Origin: Acinetobacter pecorum
GTDB taxonomy: Bacteria; Pseudomonadota; Gammaproteobacteria; Pseudomonadales; Moraxellaceae
Assembly (NCBI RefSeq): GCF_014837015.1
Contig: NZ_JACSPT010000001.1
Coordinates: forward strand, 1 to 64,000
DNA: 64,000 bases
Direction: 5' to 3'
Below, piece by piece: positions 38,604 to 48,652 of the stretch (its first letter is position 1; every line of letters starts with the position of its first letter). The notes under the pieces are model-generated. The model worked only from the letters and a program-made list of their open reading frames with translations, ran no database searches and was not told the DNA's origin. The position numbers were made by a program, and so were the translations under genes.

Positions 38604-40016
38604 ATGGAACAACCACAATTCCAGTTAATGGATGAAGATCAGTTATCGGCCGAGCTAATTGATGCCCAATACGATTTAAGAAAAACGCGCGGCCAGAAAA
38701 ATGCTAAAAGTCTGCTTATTCTGGTCAATGGTATCGAGTTGGCTGGCAAGGGCGAAGCGGTCAAACAGTTGCGTGAATGGGTCGATCCACGTTATCTGAG
38801 GGTGAAGGCCGATGAACCACAAGCGGTCAGTCCCAAACAGGTGTTCTGGCAGCCTTATGCGCAATTTATTCCAGCCGAAGGGCAGATCGTCGTGCTGTTT
38901 GGCAACTGGTATACCGATTTACTTAACAGTGCAATGCGGGTATCTGACCCAATTAATGAAGCACAGTTTAATGAATACCTGAAAGAAATGCAGGACTTTG
39001 AGCAGGATCTGAAAAATAACCATGTGGATGTAGTCAAGGTCTGGTTCAATCTGTCATGGAAGGACCTGCAAAAACGTTTGAAGGCCATGGACCCAAGTGA
39101 AACCCACTGGCATCAAATGCAGGGGGTAGACTGGCGGAACAGAAAACAGTACGAGAACTTGCAGCGTTTGCGGCAGCGCTTTACTGAGGACTGGTTTGTT
39201 ATTGACAGCAAAAATGAAAAATGGCGCGACCAGCAATTTGCCCAGTACGTTCTGAATGCGATGGAAAACTGTCCCGAACATCGAGTCAGAGCCAGCGGGA
39301 AATGGAAACAGGCCAAGATTCCCGAGCAGTTGAAACATCCTGCCAATACGCGGGCTGCACCAGAAGAATATAAACCGGAACTGAAAAAGTTAAGCGCTAA
39401 GGTTGCCCAAGCCATGCGTTCCGATCCGCGTAATGTGGTAATTCTGTTTGAAGGCATGGATGCTGCGGGGAAGGGGGGAGCCATCAAGCGCATTGTCAAG
39501 AAACTTGATCCGCGTGAATATGAAATTTACAGTATTTCGGCACCAGAAACATATGAACATAGCCATCCCTATTTATGGCGCTTCTGGACCAAACTGCAAA
39601 CCGATGATGACATCTGTATTTTTGACCGTTCCTGGTACGGGCGGGTCCTGGTCGAGCGGGTCGAGAGGCTGATCAGTGCGGCAGAATGGCAGCGTGCCTA
39701 TGGAGAAATTAACCGTTTTGAGCAGAGCCTGGTCAAGCATCAAACCGTTATCGTAAAAATCTGGTTGGCGATCTCCAAAGATGAACAGGCAGTACGTTTC
39801 AAGGCACGTGAAGAAACACCGCATAAACGTTTTAAAATTACCGACGAAGACTGGCGAAACCGGGCACGTTGGGATGATTATCTAAAAGCAGCAGCGGACG
39901 TGTTTGAACGTACCTCAACCGATTATGCGCCTTGGCATATTATTGCCACCGATGATAAAAATACCGCACGGGTCGAAGTGTTAAAGGTCATTTTAAAACA
40001 GCTTCAGGCAGAATAA
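38604..40016 (+). CDS. pap: Polyphosphate:AMP phosphotransferase (two-domain PPK2)
   Basis: 470 residues from the ATG at 38604; a TTG four codons upstream is in frame. Two PPK2 domains in tandem are visible. The N-terminal one has a degenerate P-loop NGIELAGKGEAVK (about 42-54). The C-terminal one has the intact EGMDAAGKGGAIKR (about 282-295) and DRSWYGR (about 339-345). This is the class II enzyme described from Acinetobacter johnsonii, which makes ADP from AMP using polyphosphate. The intact second domain is expected to be catalytic. Confidence 0.93.
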   Translation: MEQPQFQLMDEDQLSAELIDAQYDLRKTRGQKNAKSLLILVNGIELAGKGEAVKQLREWVDPRYLRVKADEPQAVSPKQVFWQPYAQFIPAEGQIVVLFGNWYTDLLNSAMRVSDPINEAQFNEYLKEMQDFEQDLKNNHVDVVKVWFNLSWKDLQKRLKAMDPSETHWHQMQGVDWRNRKQYENLQRLRQRFTEDWFVIDSKNEKWRDQQFAQYVLNAMENCPEHRVRASGKWKQAKIPEQLKHPANTRAAPEEYKPELKKLSAKVAQAMRSDPRNVVILFEGMDAAGKGGAIKRIVKKLDPREYEIYSISAPETYEHSHPYLWRFWTKLQTDDDICIFDRSWYGRVLVERVERLISAAEWQRAYGEINRFEQSLVKHQTVIVKIWLAISKDEQAVRFKAREETPHKRFKITDEDWRNRARWDDYLKAAADVFERTSTDYAPWHIIATDDKNTARVEVLKVILKQLQAE

Positions 40017-40028
40017 ATCTGCCTGAAG
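40002..40028. terminator. Hairpin spanning the pap stop codon (weak bidirectional terminator)
   Basis: CTTCAGGCAGA (40002-40012) pairs perfectly with TCTGCCTGAAG (40018-40028), with the pap stop codon in the loop. Read on the minus strand it is followed by CTGTTTTAAAA, so it could terminate the gene ending at 40070. Confidence 0.5.
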
Positions 40029-40069
40029 TAAAGGAAAGCAATTGTCTAAAATATTCAGCTTGCGCAGGA

Positions 40070-40570
40070 TTAAGCCTGTGCTACCTGTTTTTGCTGGATA
40101 CTTTTGGCCGTGCGATAGCAGTCTTGCACATGGGCATCGGCAATTTTTTTCATGACAAAATAACCCAGACTTGCAGCAACCAGTTGACCCCCTAGCGGAA
40201 TGAATTTTGTGACTTGCTTTATCAGCACTTTCGCTGCAACATTGTTCAAAGATTTTTTAACTGCCGTCCGTGCGACCACCAGACCAGAAAACTCTACGCC
40301 ACGTTTACGCAGCTCCTGCCAGTGGATCTGACGGGTTTTTGGATCGTAAACACTGATCTGGTCAGGGGCCAAGCCAAAGCGGGCATTGATCTCGGGAATT
40401 AATTGCGACAAGATACCGACATCAATGACCACGTCCATAAAAGGTACCGGAATAACAGCGGCACCGGCAGAATAGTAGGCGCGTTTTTTGGTGAGTTCCA
40501 GGCATTCGTCGCGGATTTTTTCCAGATCCAGGTTCGCGTCGAGACGTTCAGGAATTTTATCTAATTTCAT
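40070..40570 (-). CDS. DUF697/YcjF-like membrane-associated protein
   Basis: 166 residues from the ATG at 40570; AGG lies nine bases upstream and a GTG two codons earlier is less likely. Two glycine/alanine-rich hydrophobic stretches, AGAAVIPVPFMDVVIDVGIL (about 35-54) and KFIPLGGQLVAASLGYFVMKKIA (about 124-146), are the pattern of DUF697 proteins, often found with GTPases. No GTPase is adjacent. Function unknown. Confidence 0.65.
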   Translation of the reverse strand: MKLDKIPERLDANLDLEKIRDECLELTKKRAYYSAGAAVIPVPFMDVVIDVGILSQLIPEINARFGLAPDQISVYDPKTRQIHWQELRKRGVEFSGLVVARTAVKKSLNNVAAKVLIKQVTKFIPLGGQLVAASLGYFVMKKIADAHVQDCYRTAKSIQQKQVAQA

Positions 40571-40607
40571 GGGCACTACCTAAGCTCTATGTTGTTTTTT
40601 TCCATTC

Positions 40608-40630
40608 AAGCATCTTTAAGATGCTTTTTT
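40608..40630 (+). terminator. Intrinsic-terminator-like hairpin upstream of recC
   Basis: GCATC (40610-40614), loop TTTAA, GATGC (40620-40624), then six T on the + strand. It lies 118 bases before recC and downstream of no + strand gene except pap, so it would stop read-through into the recombination operon. Confidence 0.55.
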
Positions 40631-40747
40631 CAAAGAAATTTTTCGACTGAAGTGTGGTTTTAAGGTGTCATAGCGCGCTCGGGATGTATAGTAAATAATC
40701 TTTATCGTTTTGTAGTAAAAACCACATTCAGCAGTTCAGGGGAACCA

Positions 40748-43700
40748 ATGGCCATCCATGTTATTCAGAGTCAACGTATTGATGTACTTTTGGATAGTAT
40801 GCTGCATATTGTCAACCAGACTGCCCGAAATCCGTTTGAAGTGTTACAGACCCGGCACTTTATTGTGCCGTCTCCGGCAGTAGAAAGCTGGCTGACCCAG
40901 AAAATTGCCGAGAAAAAAGGCATTAGTGCCAATACCCAGTTTCATCACCGGATTCGCGCCTTTCAATGGGCTTCCTATCAGTGGGTATTGAATGCACCCA
41001 AAGAGGTGGAACAGGTGCGCGAAGCCAATATTCCGCGCATTATCATCAAATGGCGGGTATTTCAGGCGCTACGTAAATATATTCTGCCCGAACAGATTTC
41101 CTTAGACATGGATCATCCGCTGTATTCTATTATCAAACGGATTTATGACAGTGCTGATCGGCTGGAGCAGGGTACAGAGAAGCAGCTGAAAAAACAGAGC
41201 ATGCTGTACTGGGTAGCCGAGCAGGTATCGCGTTTGTTCAGCCATTATATGGATTATCGCGGTTATTGCGCGCGTAACTGTCCTCCAAAACACTGTAGCT
41301 GCCCGACCAACTGGCTCGAGGCCTGGGGGCAGGATATTGCGCTTGATATCGAACAGATGCTCTATAGCCCCAAAGATGAAAATGGTCATGAGATGCAGGT
41401 GGCGGATTTTGTCAAGATTCAGGCACGTGAACTGGAAGCTTGGCAACGCTGGTTGTGGCAGCATGTATTTCAAGATGATTATGCCAAAATCCTGGAGATT
41501 GAACGCCTGTATTGGGAGCGGCTGGAGAATGCAGAAACCCGCGCCCAGGCTCTAAAACGCCTGCCGGCCCAGATTGTGGTATTTAGCCTGCTGGAACTAC
41601 CACCGAGCCAGCTGGATTTTTTACGTCGTCTGGGGCAATACATTGATATCTATATTTTTCACTTCAACCCCTCGCAGGAATACTGGGCGGACAGTGTCGA
41701 TCCTGACTGGAAAGCCAGATTTGATTTGCAGCGCGAAGAGCGCTTTATTCAGCGTTTTGAAAAAACCCGTCAACGTAAACCAAATGATGCGGAAATAAAA
41801 GACTTCAGGATCAAGCAACTGAATTTTAATGCCGAAGACCGGGAATCGCGGCATCCGCTTCTGACCCGATTCGGCAAGCAGGCACGGGATCATTTTTCTC
41901 TACTCTCTAAACTGTCTTCGGGGGAAGAGGGTCTCTGGGCCGATGTCTTTGTCGATGAATATCAGGACAGGCTGCTGGCCAAAATCCAGTCGGATATCCT
42001 GTATTTATTGGAACCCCAACAGCATCAATATGCTTTAAGCCCTGACGATGATTCAGTACAGATTCATGTCTGTCATTCTTCATTACGTCAGCTAGAAGTC
42101 CTCAAAGAACAGCTAATTCACTGGCTGGCTCAAGATACGAATGACGCGCCGCGTCAGCCCAGTGATATTCTGGTGCTGACGCCAAGTCTGAAAGAACTGG
42201 AACCGGCAATTCGCAGTGTTTTTGCCCCGCCACCGCGTGAGCGCGAGACTGGCAGCAAACGCCTGCAGAAAGATAACCTGTATTTACCGATCCAGATTGC
42301 CGGGGTATCACGTCTGGATGTCAGCAATGCCTGGCGCGCGGTACTGGGCCGGATTCAGTGGGTACGGCGCCGTTTCAGTATTGAGGACTTTGCCGACTGG
42401 CTCAGCCTGAATGCCACCCAGCAGTATTATGGTCTGGACTATAGTCAGGTAGAACGGATGTTGCAGTTGCTGACAGATGCCGGTTTCAAGCGTGGACTGG
42501 ACCAGCAGCATTTACAGCAAAGCCTCAGCGCAGGCGATGAAGATTACCGGTTTAGTTTTAAATTCGCGCTGGACCGTCTGGCGTTGGGGCTGGCGATTCC
42601 TGAACATACCCTGTTTCAGGATACCTTGAGTTATGCCAAGGTTCTGACTAGTGATTTTCCGCTGATTTCGACCCTGATCCGGATTTATCAGGATCTGGTA
42701 CAGCGCCGTGACTGGCTGACTTTGCATGAAACTGGACAACGTACGCCAGTCAAAACCTGGCTGGAATATCTGCGTGCCGATCTGAACGAGTTCCGTGATG
42801 CCGGGGTAGAATCACTCAAAACCGTTGCCGAAATTATCGACAAGCAAATGCGGATGCTGACCCTGGCCGATTATCATGACCAAGATGATCCGCATGCCAG
42901 TCAAGAGCTAGTGGCACTCAGTCTGCCTCTGCCTTATGTGCTGGAAGAAATTCAGAATACCCTGGAGATGCAGCTGGATCAGGCCGAACCGACCGGACAG
43001 ATTACTTTTAGCCAGATTGGCCAGATCCGACCATTGCCTTATAAACTGGTGGTGATGCTGAATCTGGATAGCGGTAAATTTCCGAGCCGCAATCAACAGG
43101 TTCCGTTTGACCTGATGCGCAGCCTGAAGCCGCAACTTGGTGACCGTTCCCGTCTGGATGACGAGCAGGGCGCTTTTCTGGATGCCTTGCTGCTGGCACA
43201 GGAAAATCTATGGCTGTTCTATAATGGCTTTGATCTGGAGGATGGTGAAGCTCGCGATCCATCCACTGCCTTGCAGGAACTGGTTCAGCATCTCGCGCTG
43301 ATCTGCCAGTCTGAACAGCCGGATGCCGAAGTCGATCCGATGGTGGATATGCATGGTCTGTCCGTGGCTCAACATATCCAACAGCTTTATCATGTACATC
43401 CCTTGCAGCCTTTTGATCCGGCCGGATTTACAGATATGCAGACACCACGTTATCAGGATCAGTGGTTTGCGGTAGCAGAGTATATCCGTAGTGCCGAAGG
43501 CAAACGCAGCAGTTGGATTAATGCACATTATCCGGCACTAGAACAAAAAGAAATCCGGGTACTCAAAGGTGATGAATGGATCCGCGATATGATTTTCCCT
43601 GCACGTCTATTCCTGAAAAGTGTCGGGGTTTCCACAATTCGATTTGCCGATTTGCCGAGTTCCCGGGAACCCTTATTATTGAACAAGCTAGAACAGTATC

Positions 43701-44452
43701 AGGTACGGGATTTCCTGTTGCAACAAGAGCAGGAGATTGAGCCAAATCTGATGTTGGACCGTTTGCCGGTGGGCAAAACCCAGCAAGCCACCTGGCTGGG
43801 CAGCCAGCAGGAACAGCAGCTGTTACAAGAACGTTTGCTACAGTTGGGCAAAGAACTGACGCCAGTCACCCAACAATCCCTGCAGTTCAGTCCTGAACTG
43901 ATCATTCATATAAACGTACCTCAGGTTCCACACAGCAGCTACTGGCTGAGTATGCAATCCTCTTCGGCCTCGGAAAAACGCCGTGCCCAGATCTGGCTGG
44001 AGTATCTGTTGTGGCTGGCTTACTTAAATGATGATGCACGCTCACCAGAACTGGAGCGCATTGTCATTTTTAGTAATAAAACCCTGAAGTTTTCTGGCTT
44101 GAGTTCGAGCAAGGCACATGAGTATTTGCAGCTCTGGTTAAAGGCCTGGGAAATTGGTCAACAGCAGCCGCTGGTCTTGCCGGCAGAATTACTAATGAAA
44201 AAAGAGTGGCAGTGGGCCGAGAATGAACAGGGCAAGATGACCATTGTGGAAATGCCGGAATTGCTAAAGGCCTGGAACAACAGCTATGAGAGTGCCAAAC
44301 CTTTGGCTTCGGATGAATCCAGTCTGCTGCATCAGGACTGGCAATTTATTTTGCAGGATCAGGATCCGGATCTGGCCTTGCAAAATTGCTGCCATGATTT
44401 TGCCCATGGCCTGTATGCGCCGATTCATCAACATCTGGAGTGGGTGAAATAG
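40748..44452 (+). CDS. recC: Exodeoxyribonuclease V subunit gamma (RecC)
   Basis: 1,234 residues, longer than the E. coli protein of 1,122. It is RecC: an inactivated helicase-like N-terminal half starting IHVIQSQRIDVLLDSML, with RHFIVPSPAVESWL in place of a P-loop, and a nuclease-like C-terminal domain without catalytic residues. In RecBCD it reads Chi and splits the duplex. SD AGGGGAA precedes the ATG. It is first in a recC-recB-recD operon, without the ptrA gene that E. coli has between recC and recB. Confidence 0.95.
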   Translation: MAIHVIQSQRIDVLLDSMLHIVNQTARNPFEVLQTRHFIVPSPAVESWLTQKIAEKKGISANTQFHHRIRAFQWASYQWVLNAPKEVEQVREANIPRIIIKWRVFQALRKYILPEQISLDMDHPLYSIIKRIYDSADRLEQGTEKQLKKQSMLYWVAEQVSRLFSHYMDYRGYCARNCPPKHCSCPTNWLEAWGQDIALDIEQMLYSPKDENGHEMQVADFVKIQARELEAWQRWLWQHVFQDDYAKILEIERLYWERLENAETRAQALKRLPAQIVVFSLLELPPSQLDFLRRLGQYIDIYIFHFNPSQEYWADSVDPDWKARFDLQREERFIQRFEKTRQRKPNDAEIKDFRIKQLNFNAEDRESRHPLLTRFGKQARDHFSLLSKLSSGEEGLWADVFVDEYQDRLLAKIQSDILYLLEPQQHQYALSPDDDSVQIHVCHSSLRQLEVLKEQLIHWLAQDTNDAPRQPSDILVLTPSLKELEPAIRSVFAPPPRERETGSKRLQKDNLYLPIQIAGVSRLDVSNAWRAVLGRIQWVRRRFSIEDFADWLSLNATQQYYGLDYSQVERMLQLLTDAGFKRGLDQQHLQQSLSAGDEDYRFSFKFALDRLALGLAIPEHTLFQDTLSYAKVLTSDFPLISTLIRIYQDLVQRRDWLTLHETGQRTPVKTWLEYLRADLNEFRDAGVESLKTVAEIIDKQMRMLTLADYHDQDDPHASQELVALSLPLPYVLEEIQNTLEMQLDQAEPTGQITFSQIGQIRPLPYKLVVMLNLDSGKFPSRNQQVPFDLMRSLKPQLGDRSRLDDEQGAFLDALLLAQENLWLFYNGFDLEDGEARDPSTALQELVQHLALICQSEQPDAEVDPMVDMHGLSVAQHIQQLYHVHPLQPFDPAGFTDMQTPRYQDQWFAVAEYIRSAEGKRSSWINAHYPALEQKEIRVLKGDEWIRDMIFPARLFLKSVGVSTIRFADLPSSREPLLLNKLEQYQVRDFLLQQEQEIEPNLMLDRLPVGKTQQATWLGSQQEQQLLQERLLQLGKELTPVTQQSLQFSPELIIHINVPQVPHSSYWLSMQSSSASEKRRAQIWLEYLLWLAYLNDDARSPELERIVIFSNKTLKFSGLSSSKAHEYLQLWLKAWEIGQQQPLVLPAELLMKKEWQWAENEQGKMTIVEMPELLKAWNNSYESAKPLASDESSLLHQDWQFILQDQDPDLALQNCCHDFAHGLYAPIHQHLEWVK

Positions 44453-44456
44453 CCGT

Positions 44457-47400
44457 ATGACTTTATTAAAGCAGCAGATGCAAAAAGCCATTTCCACCAA
44501 TCCGATTCAGGACATGAAATTCCGTGGCCTGCACTGGATTGAAGCCTCCGCAGGAACCGGCAAGACCTATACGCTCTCCAGTCTGATGGTGCGGATTTTT
44601 CTGGATCAGTATTATCCGCATCAGGTGATTGCGACGACATTTACCCGTAAGGCCACGGCTGAACTGAAAAACCGGGTACGGCTCCGGGTTGAGGAAACCC
44701 TAGCTTATATCCAGCATCATCAGCAGCTCAATTCAGTTGAAATCACAGCAAAAATCCAGAATGAAACCGATCCCTTATTTCAGCAGGTACTGAAAGATTA
44801 TGGTTCACGGCTGGATTATGCCCGTCGCCGTTTACGTCTGGTGCTGAACCAGTTGGATGAACTGTTTGTCGGCACCCTGGACAGCTTTAGCCAGAAACTG
44901 TTACGTGAATTTGCCTTTGAAAGTGGCAAGATTGAACGTGCAGAACTGACCGAAGATCAGGATCTGTATATCCAGCAGCTGATTCATGATGTACTGCGTG
45001 ACTGGATTCAGCAACAGCCGCAATATATGGTCAATCATCTGTATGTTCAGAATCTGCTGAAACCGGTGGAGCATTATACCGGGCTGGTACGTGATGCACT
45101 GAATTTCAGCAAGCAGCATTTCCGCAAGATCGAACCGGCTGAATGTGACCTGAACAAATTGGAAGCCTGCATCAGTCAATTAGTGAATATTCAGGAGCAT
45201 GATCTTGCCGTCATGCGGCGTTATTGTCAGGAAAGTCCGAAGTATTTTCACAAGAGTTTTTTGACCAAGTTAACCGAAATTTGTGAAAACTTTATGACCT
45301 GGAGCGCAGCCCTGCAAAATCAGGGGGGCATGAGTTTCTTTGATGCTGAATTACAGCCGATTATACTGAATCTGTGCCATTTGCGCCGCAAGAAAACCGA
45401 TTTCCAGCCGACCACTCAGGTCTTTAACAAAAGCTGTCCGGATGCAGAGCAGCAGCTGATTTTGCAACATGGTCTGATCGTGGCAATTGATGCGCTGTGC
45501 GAGGTCAAACAGTATCTGGATGAGCAGCTGCAACAGCTTACGACCCATCTGGAATTTCATATTATTCAAAGTGTGCAGACCCGTTTGCCGCAAACCTTGC
45601 AGCAGCAGGGTGAAACCACTTTTTCCCAGCAAATCCGTACATTGGCGGAAGCATTGCAAGGCCAGCAGGGACAGCGTTTTGCCCAGTTTGTGCAGGCACG
45701 TTATCCGCTGATTCTGGTCGATGAATTTCAGGACACCAATCAGGATCAGGATGATCTGCTGGCCAAGATCTGGCGTGATGCCAACCGGGTGCAGTCCGGC
45801 TGCATGATTATGGTCGGCGATCCGAAACAGGCAATTTACGGTTTCCGTGGCGGCGACATGCTGACTTATAACAAGGCACACGCTGACGTACGTCACAAGC
45901 AGGGTCGTGAATATACCCTGATGCAGAACCATCGTTCAGTCAAACCGCTCGTAGAAGTGGTTGATGCGCTGTTCCAGCGGCAAATGGATTTTGGCGAACA
46001 GGTGCAGTACACCCGGATTCAGGCGGGTAGTCGCCCACATCCAGATCTGGTCGATATGGGCAGGATCAACCCGCAGCCCTTACGATGGATTCAGCTAGGT
46101 GAATCGGATCTGGAAGCAGATCAGGTGGCCTGGAAAATCCGTGCATTGCTGAATCAGTCTGCCCAGCAACAACTGTACTTTCAGCAGCAAGAGCATCAGC
46201 AAAGCCTGAGCGCAGATGATATTGCCGTACTGGGGTTTGGACATTTTGCTCTGGAACAGGTGAAGCAGCGTCTGCAGCGTATGGGCATTCCCTGCTATAA
46301 AGAATCCAAACAGAGCGTGTTTGCCAGTCCAATCGCTCAGGATGTCGCAGCAGTATTGACGGCGATCATGGATCCTTTCAATGAGGCCAAGGTCAAGCGG
46401 GCTTTACTGACCCGTCTGCTGGGCTTCAATCTGAAAAAACTGATCGAATTACAGGAGCAGAGTGAAGGCCTCAGTCGCTATATTGCGGATCTGGATATCA
46501 TTCGGGAAATGTGGTTTGAGAAAGGCTTTTTGACCGCATGGAATTATGCACTGAACCTGTTTCAGGTCTGGACCAATCTGGTGGCCAGTCAAAGTCTGGA
46601 CAATGAGCGGGTAGTGGTTAATCTGCGCCATCTGACCGAGATGCTGAGCCAGCAGAGTGAATATTATCAGGGGGCGCAAAAACTCTATCACTGGTATTTG
46701 CGCCAGCTTCAGTCACCTTCAGGCAAGGACAGCGAAAAAGAACGCAAGCTGTCTGGGGATCATGGGGTGCAGCTGATGACCATTCATGCCTCCAAAGGGC
46801 TGGAATTTAAAGTGGTGTTTTTATTGGGAGCAGATGCTGCTTTTGATGTGAATAAAGGCAACCTGAATTTTTCCCTGTCTGCGCCTGAACAGGACAACAT
46901 TCTGGAACAATCCCGGGTGATTGCAGTCAATCACAAGAATTTACATGAGCAGGCGATTCTGCAGAATGCAGCGCGTAATGCTGCCGAAAACCACCGGCTT
47001 TGGTATGTGGCGCTGACCCGTGCCAGTCACCGGGTATATGCCATGCTGCAGGACCAGAACGCACAGTCCGATTCCGGGCTGGCCTTCTGGCGTGGTCAGG
47101 GAGATCAACTGTTTCAACATGCTTTAAGTCTGGTCGAGCCGTCCCTGTCTCAGGAACCACCGCGTCTGGTGGAGCAGTCGAACCATCATCAGATTGACAT
47201 GCGGGCGCAACCTTTGCCAGAGCGGCAGTTTTATCCGCGAACCAAAACCAGTTTTACTGCCTTGTCACAGCATCAGCTACATGGACATATCTTGCAGGAT
47301 GACCTGGTCATGGCTTCTGAACAGCTCGATAGTGCTGCCGATGAAATTCATTTTACTGGTCTGGAAGAACAGCCAGCAGCCGTACCCTTAAACTGGATTA

Positions 47401-48581
47401 GGCTGAATTTTCCTAAAGGCACCGTAGCCGGAACTTTCTTGCACAGCATTTTTGAACATATTGATTTTCAGGACAGCAGTTACTGGAATCTGGAAATCCG
47501 GCGCCGTTTTAAAAATACCGCACCGCAAATCTGGCAGGAACTGAAAGAAAAATTTGAACAGGCTTTTCATATACGTAGTGTACTGGAACAGGCCTTTTTC
47601 CCTCATTATCAGGCCGCTGTGGTGAATCTGCGAACCCTGTTTCAGGCCACAGCTCAGGCAGATTTCAAAGCCGAGGAATTGCGTCATAGTATGCAGCGCG
47701 TATTGTCCAGCCTGAACTATAAGTTATTGACCGGAATTCGCCTGCATGATCAAAGTGAAGCTTATCGCCAGCAATGGCAGCAGCTGTTTCACTCGGCACA
47801 ACAGCTCAAGCGTTCAGCTCTGCTGGAATTTTTAGGTCAGTTTAGGGTGTATTTTGATGGGCTGGAGGATGACTCCTTTATCCAGTTTTTTGAACAGGAA
47901 GTGGCCCAGCTCACACGCTCTGCAAGCACTGAATCGCTGAATGTGGACAGTATTTTCCAGACTGCTTTTGAGGGATTGCTGGACGAGATCACAGAAGATA
48001 TTTTGCTGAATCTGATGCATGACTGGGTACATGACATTCTGGCCACTCCGATCCAGACAGATTTTGCCTTGGCACAGCTGGAGGCTAAACAGTATCTGTC
48101 AGAATTTCCTTTTTATCTGTCCTTGACCGATGCCCCTTTGCAGATTCGGCAAATCCATCAGCTTTTTCTCGAACATGACATGGTCATGAGCGATTTTAAT
48201 GAGGCCAAATCGGCGCGATATCTGACCGGTTCCATCGATCTGGTGTATTTCGATGGTCAGCGCTACCATATTGCCGATTATAAAAGTAACTTCCTCGGGC
48301 CGGATCAGCAGCACTATAGTGCTGAGGCGATTCAGCAGAATATGAGCCAGTCCAGTTACTGGTTGCAGGCTGCTTTGTATTTGGTGGCGCTGCATCGGTA
48401 CTTGAGTGCCAATATGCAGACTTATTCGATTCAGCAGCACTTGGGCGGCGCAACCTATCTGTATTTGCGCGGGATGAATGGACAGGCGCAGCAAGGAGCC
48501 TATCATTGGCAACCGGACTCTGAATTCATAGAAAGACTGGATCAAATATTGGGCTATTGTGAGCAGAAAAAATCAGCATGA
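44457..48581 (+). CDS. recB: Exodeoxyribonuclease V subunit beta (RecB)
   Basis: 1,374 residues. UvrD-type helicase with Walker A EASAGTGKTYTLSSL (about 27-41), the DEXX box LILVDEFQDTNQDQD (about 419-433), and GDPKQAIYGFRGGD. A C-terminal PD-(D/E)XK nuclease domain shows GSIDLVYFDG and IADYKSN (about 1,258-1,280). It is the 3'-5' helicase and sole nuclease of RecBCD, which processes double-strand breaks and degrades linear foreign DNA. It begins four bases after recC, so translation is coupled. Confidence 0.96.
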   Translation: MTLLKQQMQKAISTNPIQDMKFRGLHWIEASAGTGKTYTLSSLMVRIFLDQYYPHQVIATTFTRKATAELKNRVRLRVEETLAYIQHHQQLNSVEITAKIQNETDPLFQQVLKDYGSRLDYARRRLRLVLNQLDELFVGTLDSFSQKLLREFAFESGKIERAELTEDQDLYIQQLIHDVLRDWIQQQPQYMVNHLYVQNLLKPVEHYTGLVRDALNFSKQHFRKIEPAECDLNKLEACISQLVNIQEHDLAVMRRYCQESPKYFHKSFLTKLTEICENFMTWSAALQNQGGMSFFDAELQPIILNLCHLRRKKTDFQPTTQVFNKSCPDAEQQLILQHGLIVAIDALCEVKQYLDEQLQQLTTHLEFHIIQSVQTRLPQTLQQQGETTFSQQIRTLAEALQGQQGQRFAQFVQARYPLILVDEFQDTNQDQDDLLAKIWRDANRVQSGCMIMVGDPKQAIYGFRGGDMLTYNKAHADVRHKQGREYTLMQNHRSVKPLVEVVDALFQRQMDFGEQVQYTRIQAGSRPHPDLVDMGRINPQPLRWIQLGESDLEADQVAWKIRALLNQSAQQQLYFQQQEHQQSLSADDIAVLGFGHFALEQVKQRLQRMGIPCYKESKQSVFASPIAQDVAAVLTAIMDPFNEAKVKRALLTRLLGFNLKKLIELQEQSEGLSRYIADLDIIREMWFEKGFLTAWNYALNLFQVWTNLVASQSLDNERVVVNLRHLTEMLSQQSEYYQGAQKLYHWYLRQLQSPSGKDSEKERKLSGDHGVQLMTIHASKGLEFKVVFLLGADAAFDVNKGNLNFSLSAPEQDNILEQSRVIAVNHKNLHEQAILQNAARNAAENHRLWYVALTRASHRVYAMLQDQNAQSDSGLAFWRGQGDQLFQHALSLVEPSLSQEPPRLVEQSNHHQIDMRAQPLPERQFYPRTKTSFTALSQHQLHGHILQDDLVMASEQLDSAADEIHFTGLEEQPAAVPLNWIRLNFPKGTVAGTFLHSIFEHIDFQDSSYWNLEIRRRFKNTAPQIWQELKEKFEQAFHIRSVLEQAFFPHYQAAVVNLRTLFQATAQADFKAEELRHSMQRVLSSLNYKLLTGIRLHDQSEAYRQQWQQLFHSAQQLKRSALLEFLGQFRVYFDGLEDDSFIQFFEQEVAQLTRSASTESLNVDSIFQTAFEGLLDEITEDILLNLMHDWVHDILATPIQTDFALAQLEAKQYLSEFPFYLSLTDAPLQIRQIHQLFLEHDMVMSDFNEAKSARYLTGSIDLVYFDGQRYHIADYKSNFLGPDQQHYSAEAIQQNMSQSSYWLQAALYLVALHRYLSANMQTYSIQQHLGGATYLYLRGMNGQAQQGAYHWQPDSEFIERLDQILGYCEQKKSA

Positions 48582-48652
48582 TTTTGCGATTTTATAAAAT
48601 ATGTATAGATTAAACATGAAATTATCCTGTGGATAACTTTGAGGATAACTGT

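Noticed and set aside
45351..45932. A 193-codon minus-strand frame inside recB
   Set aside because: Antisense of RecB, including its DEXX box; no independent support.
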